Below, piece after piece: positions 13,638-13,705 of a stretch of 13,705 nucleotides of DNA (positions are counted from its first letter, which is position 1; every line of letters starts with the position of its first letter). Position numbers and translations under genes: made by a program. Source of the DNA: JAZNLR01 sp045579195 (GTDB lineage Bacteria > Bacillota > Clostridia > Christensenellales > CAMQZB01); NCBI GenBank assembly GCA_045579195.1, contig JAZNLR010000061.1, positions 1 to 13,705 on the forward strand. Reading direction: 5' to 3'. Under the pieces are notes generated by a model that was not told where the DNA came from, ran no database searches, and saw only the letters and a list, made by a program, of their open reading frames with translations.

Positions 13638-13705
13638 CGATATGTTTGCAAGCAAACGCGATATACTCGCTTTGCTCGTGCGATATATTGTCGCTTCGCT
13701 CCAAT
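13638..13705. repeat. CGATAT-box stem-loop array, cut by the window end
   Basis: CGATAT occurs at 13638, 13659 and 13681, a 21-22-nt period. Each box is followed by a small inverted repeat. The first is GTTTGC-AA-GCAAAC (13644-13657). The second is AC-tc-GC-TTT-GC-tc-GT (13665-13679). The third is ATTG-tc-GC-TTC-GC-tc-CAAT (13687-13705). The last two share the core TCGCTTYGCTC and an unusual symmetric TC/TC internal mismatch. The units differ in sequence, so this is not a CRISPR array. It resembles a dispersed intergenic repeat family and may continue beyond the window. Confidence 0.6.

Noticed and set aside
13638..13705. CRISPR array
   Set aside because: The repeated box is only 6-8 bases, the intervals are about 15 nt and themselves palindromic, and no cas gene is in the window.

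Overview
The window looks like chromosome of a Gram-positive, Clostridia-like (Bacillota) bacterium. This is inferred from strong GGAGG-type ribosome sites, many intrinsic terminators with long U tracts, at least five promoters with an extended -10 of the Gram-positive TRTG type, and the protein families present (AsnRS, MnmE/MnmG, a PflX-type radical SAM protein, a clostridial-looking FGGY kinase tail). An uncultured anaerobe is plausible. Nothing in the window fixes the genus, and I see no rRNA, tRNA, CRISPR array, phage gene or transposase.

Layout. 1-141: 3' end of a probable FGGY sugar kinase, then a terminator. 234-668: an unrecognised helical 144-residue protein with its own promoter and a perfect 15-bp terminator stem. 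813-3411: a tightly overlapping set, dtd (D-aminoacyl-tRNA deacylase), an MFS transporter and a PflX-like radical SAM protein. It is followed, with no visible terminator, by asnS (3510-4904), which has its own near-consensus promoter. 5170-5628: a small exported or membrane-anchored beta-rich protein of unknown role. It converges on cysK (5692-6588, minus strand) across a shared bidirectional terminator. 6774-9976: mnmG and mnmE, which together make the tRNA wobble-uridine modification complex, overlapping by ATGA. 10070-10504: an unrecognised lipoprotein. 10562-12585, minus strand: a two-gene operon of a cytoplasmic BNR/sialidase-like propeller protein and an EamA/DMT transporter. 12713-13459: a divergent AraC-family regulator with a cupin domain. 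13460-13705: a non-coding stretch dense in inverted repeats, running off the window end.

How the genes fit together. Most of the window is housekeeping translation quality: DTD clears D-aminoacyl-tRNA, AsnRS charges tRNA(Asn), and MnmE-MnmG modify U34. The accessory part is the right third. There the AraC regulator, with a palindrome-rich intergenic region and overlapping divergent promoters, probably controls the BNR-protein/DMT-transporter pair as a small carbohydrate or metabolite module of unknown substrate. The least explained DNA is the hairpin cluster at 13521-13705. It includes a perfect 20-bp palindrome, a long imperfect hairpin and a 21-22-nt periodic series of CGATAT boxes separated by small stem-loops.
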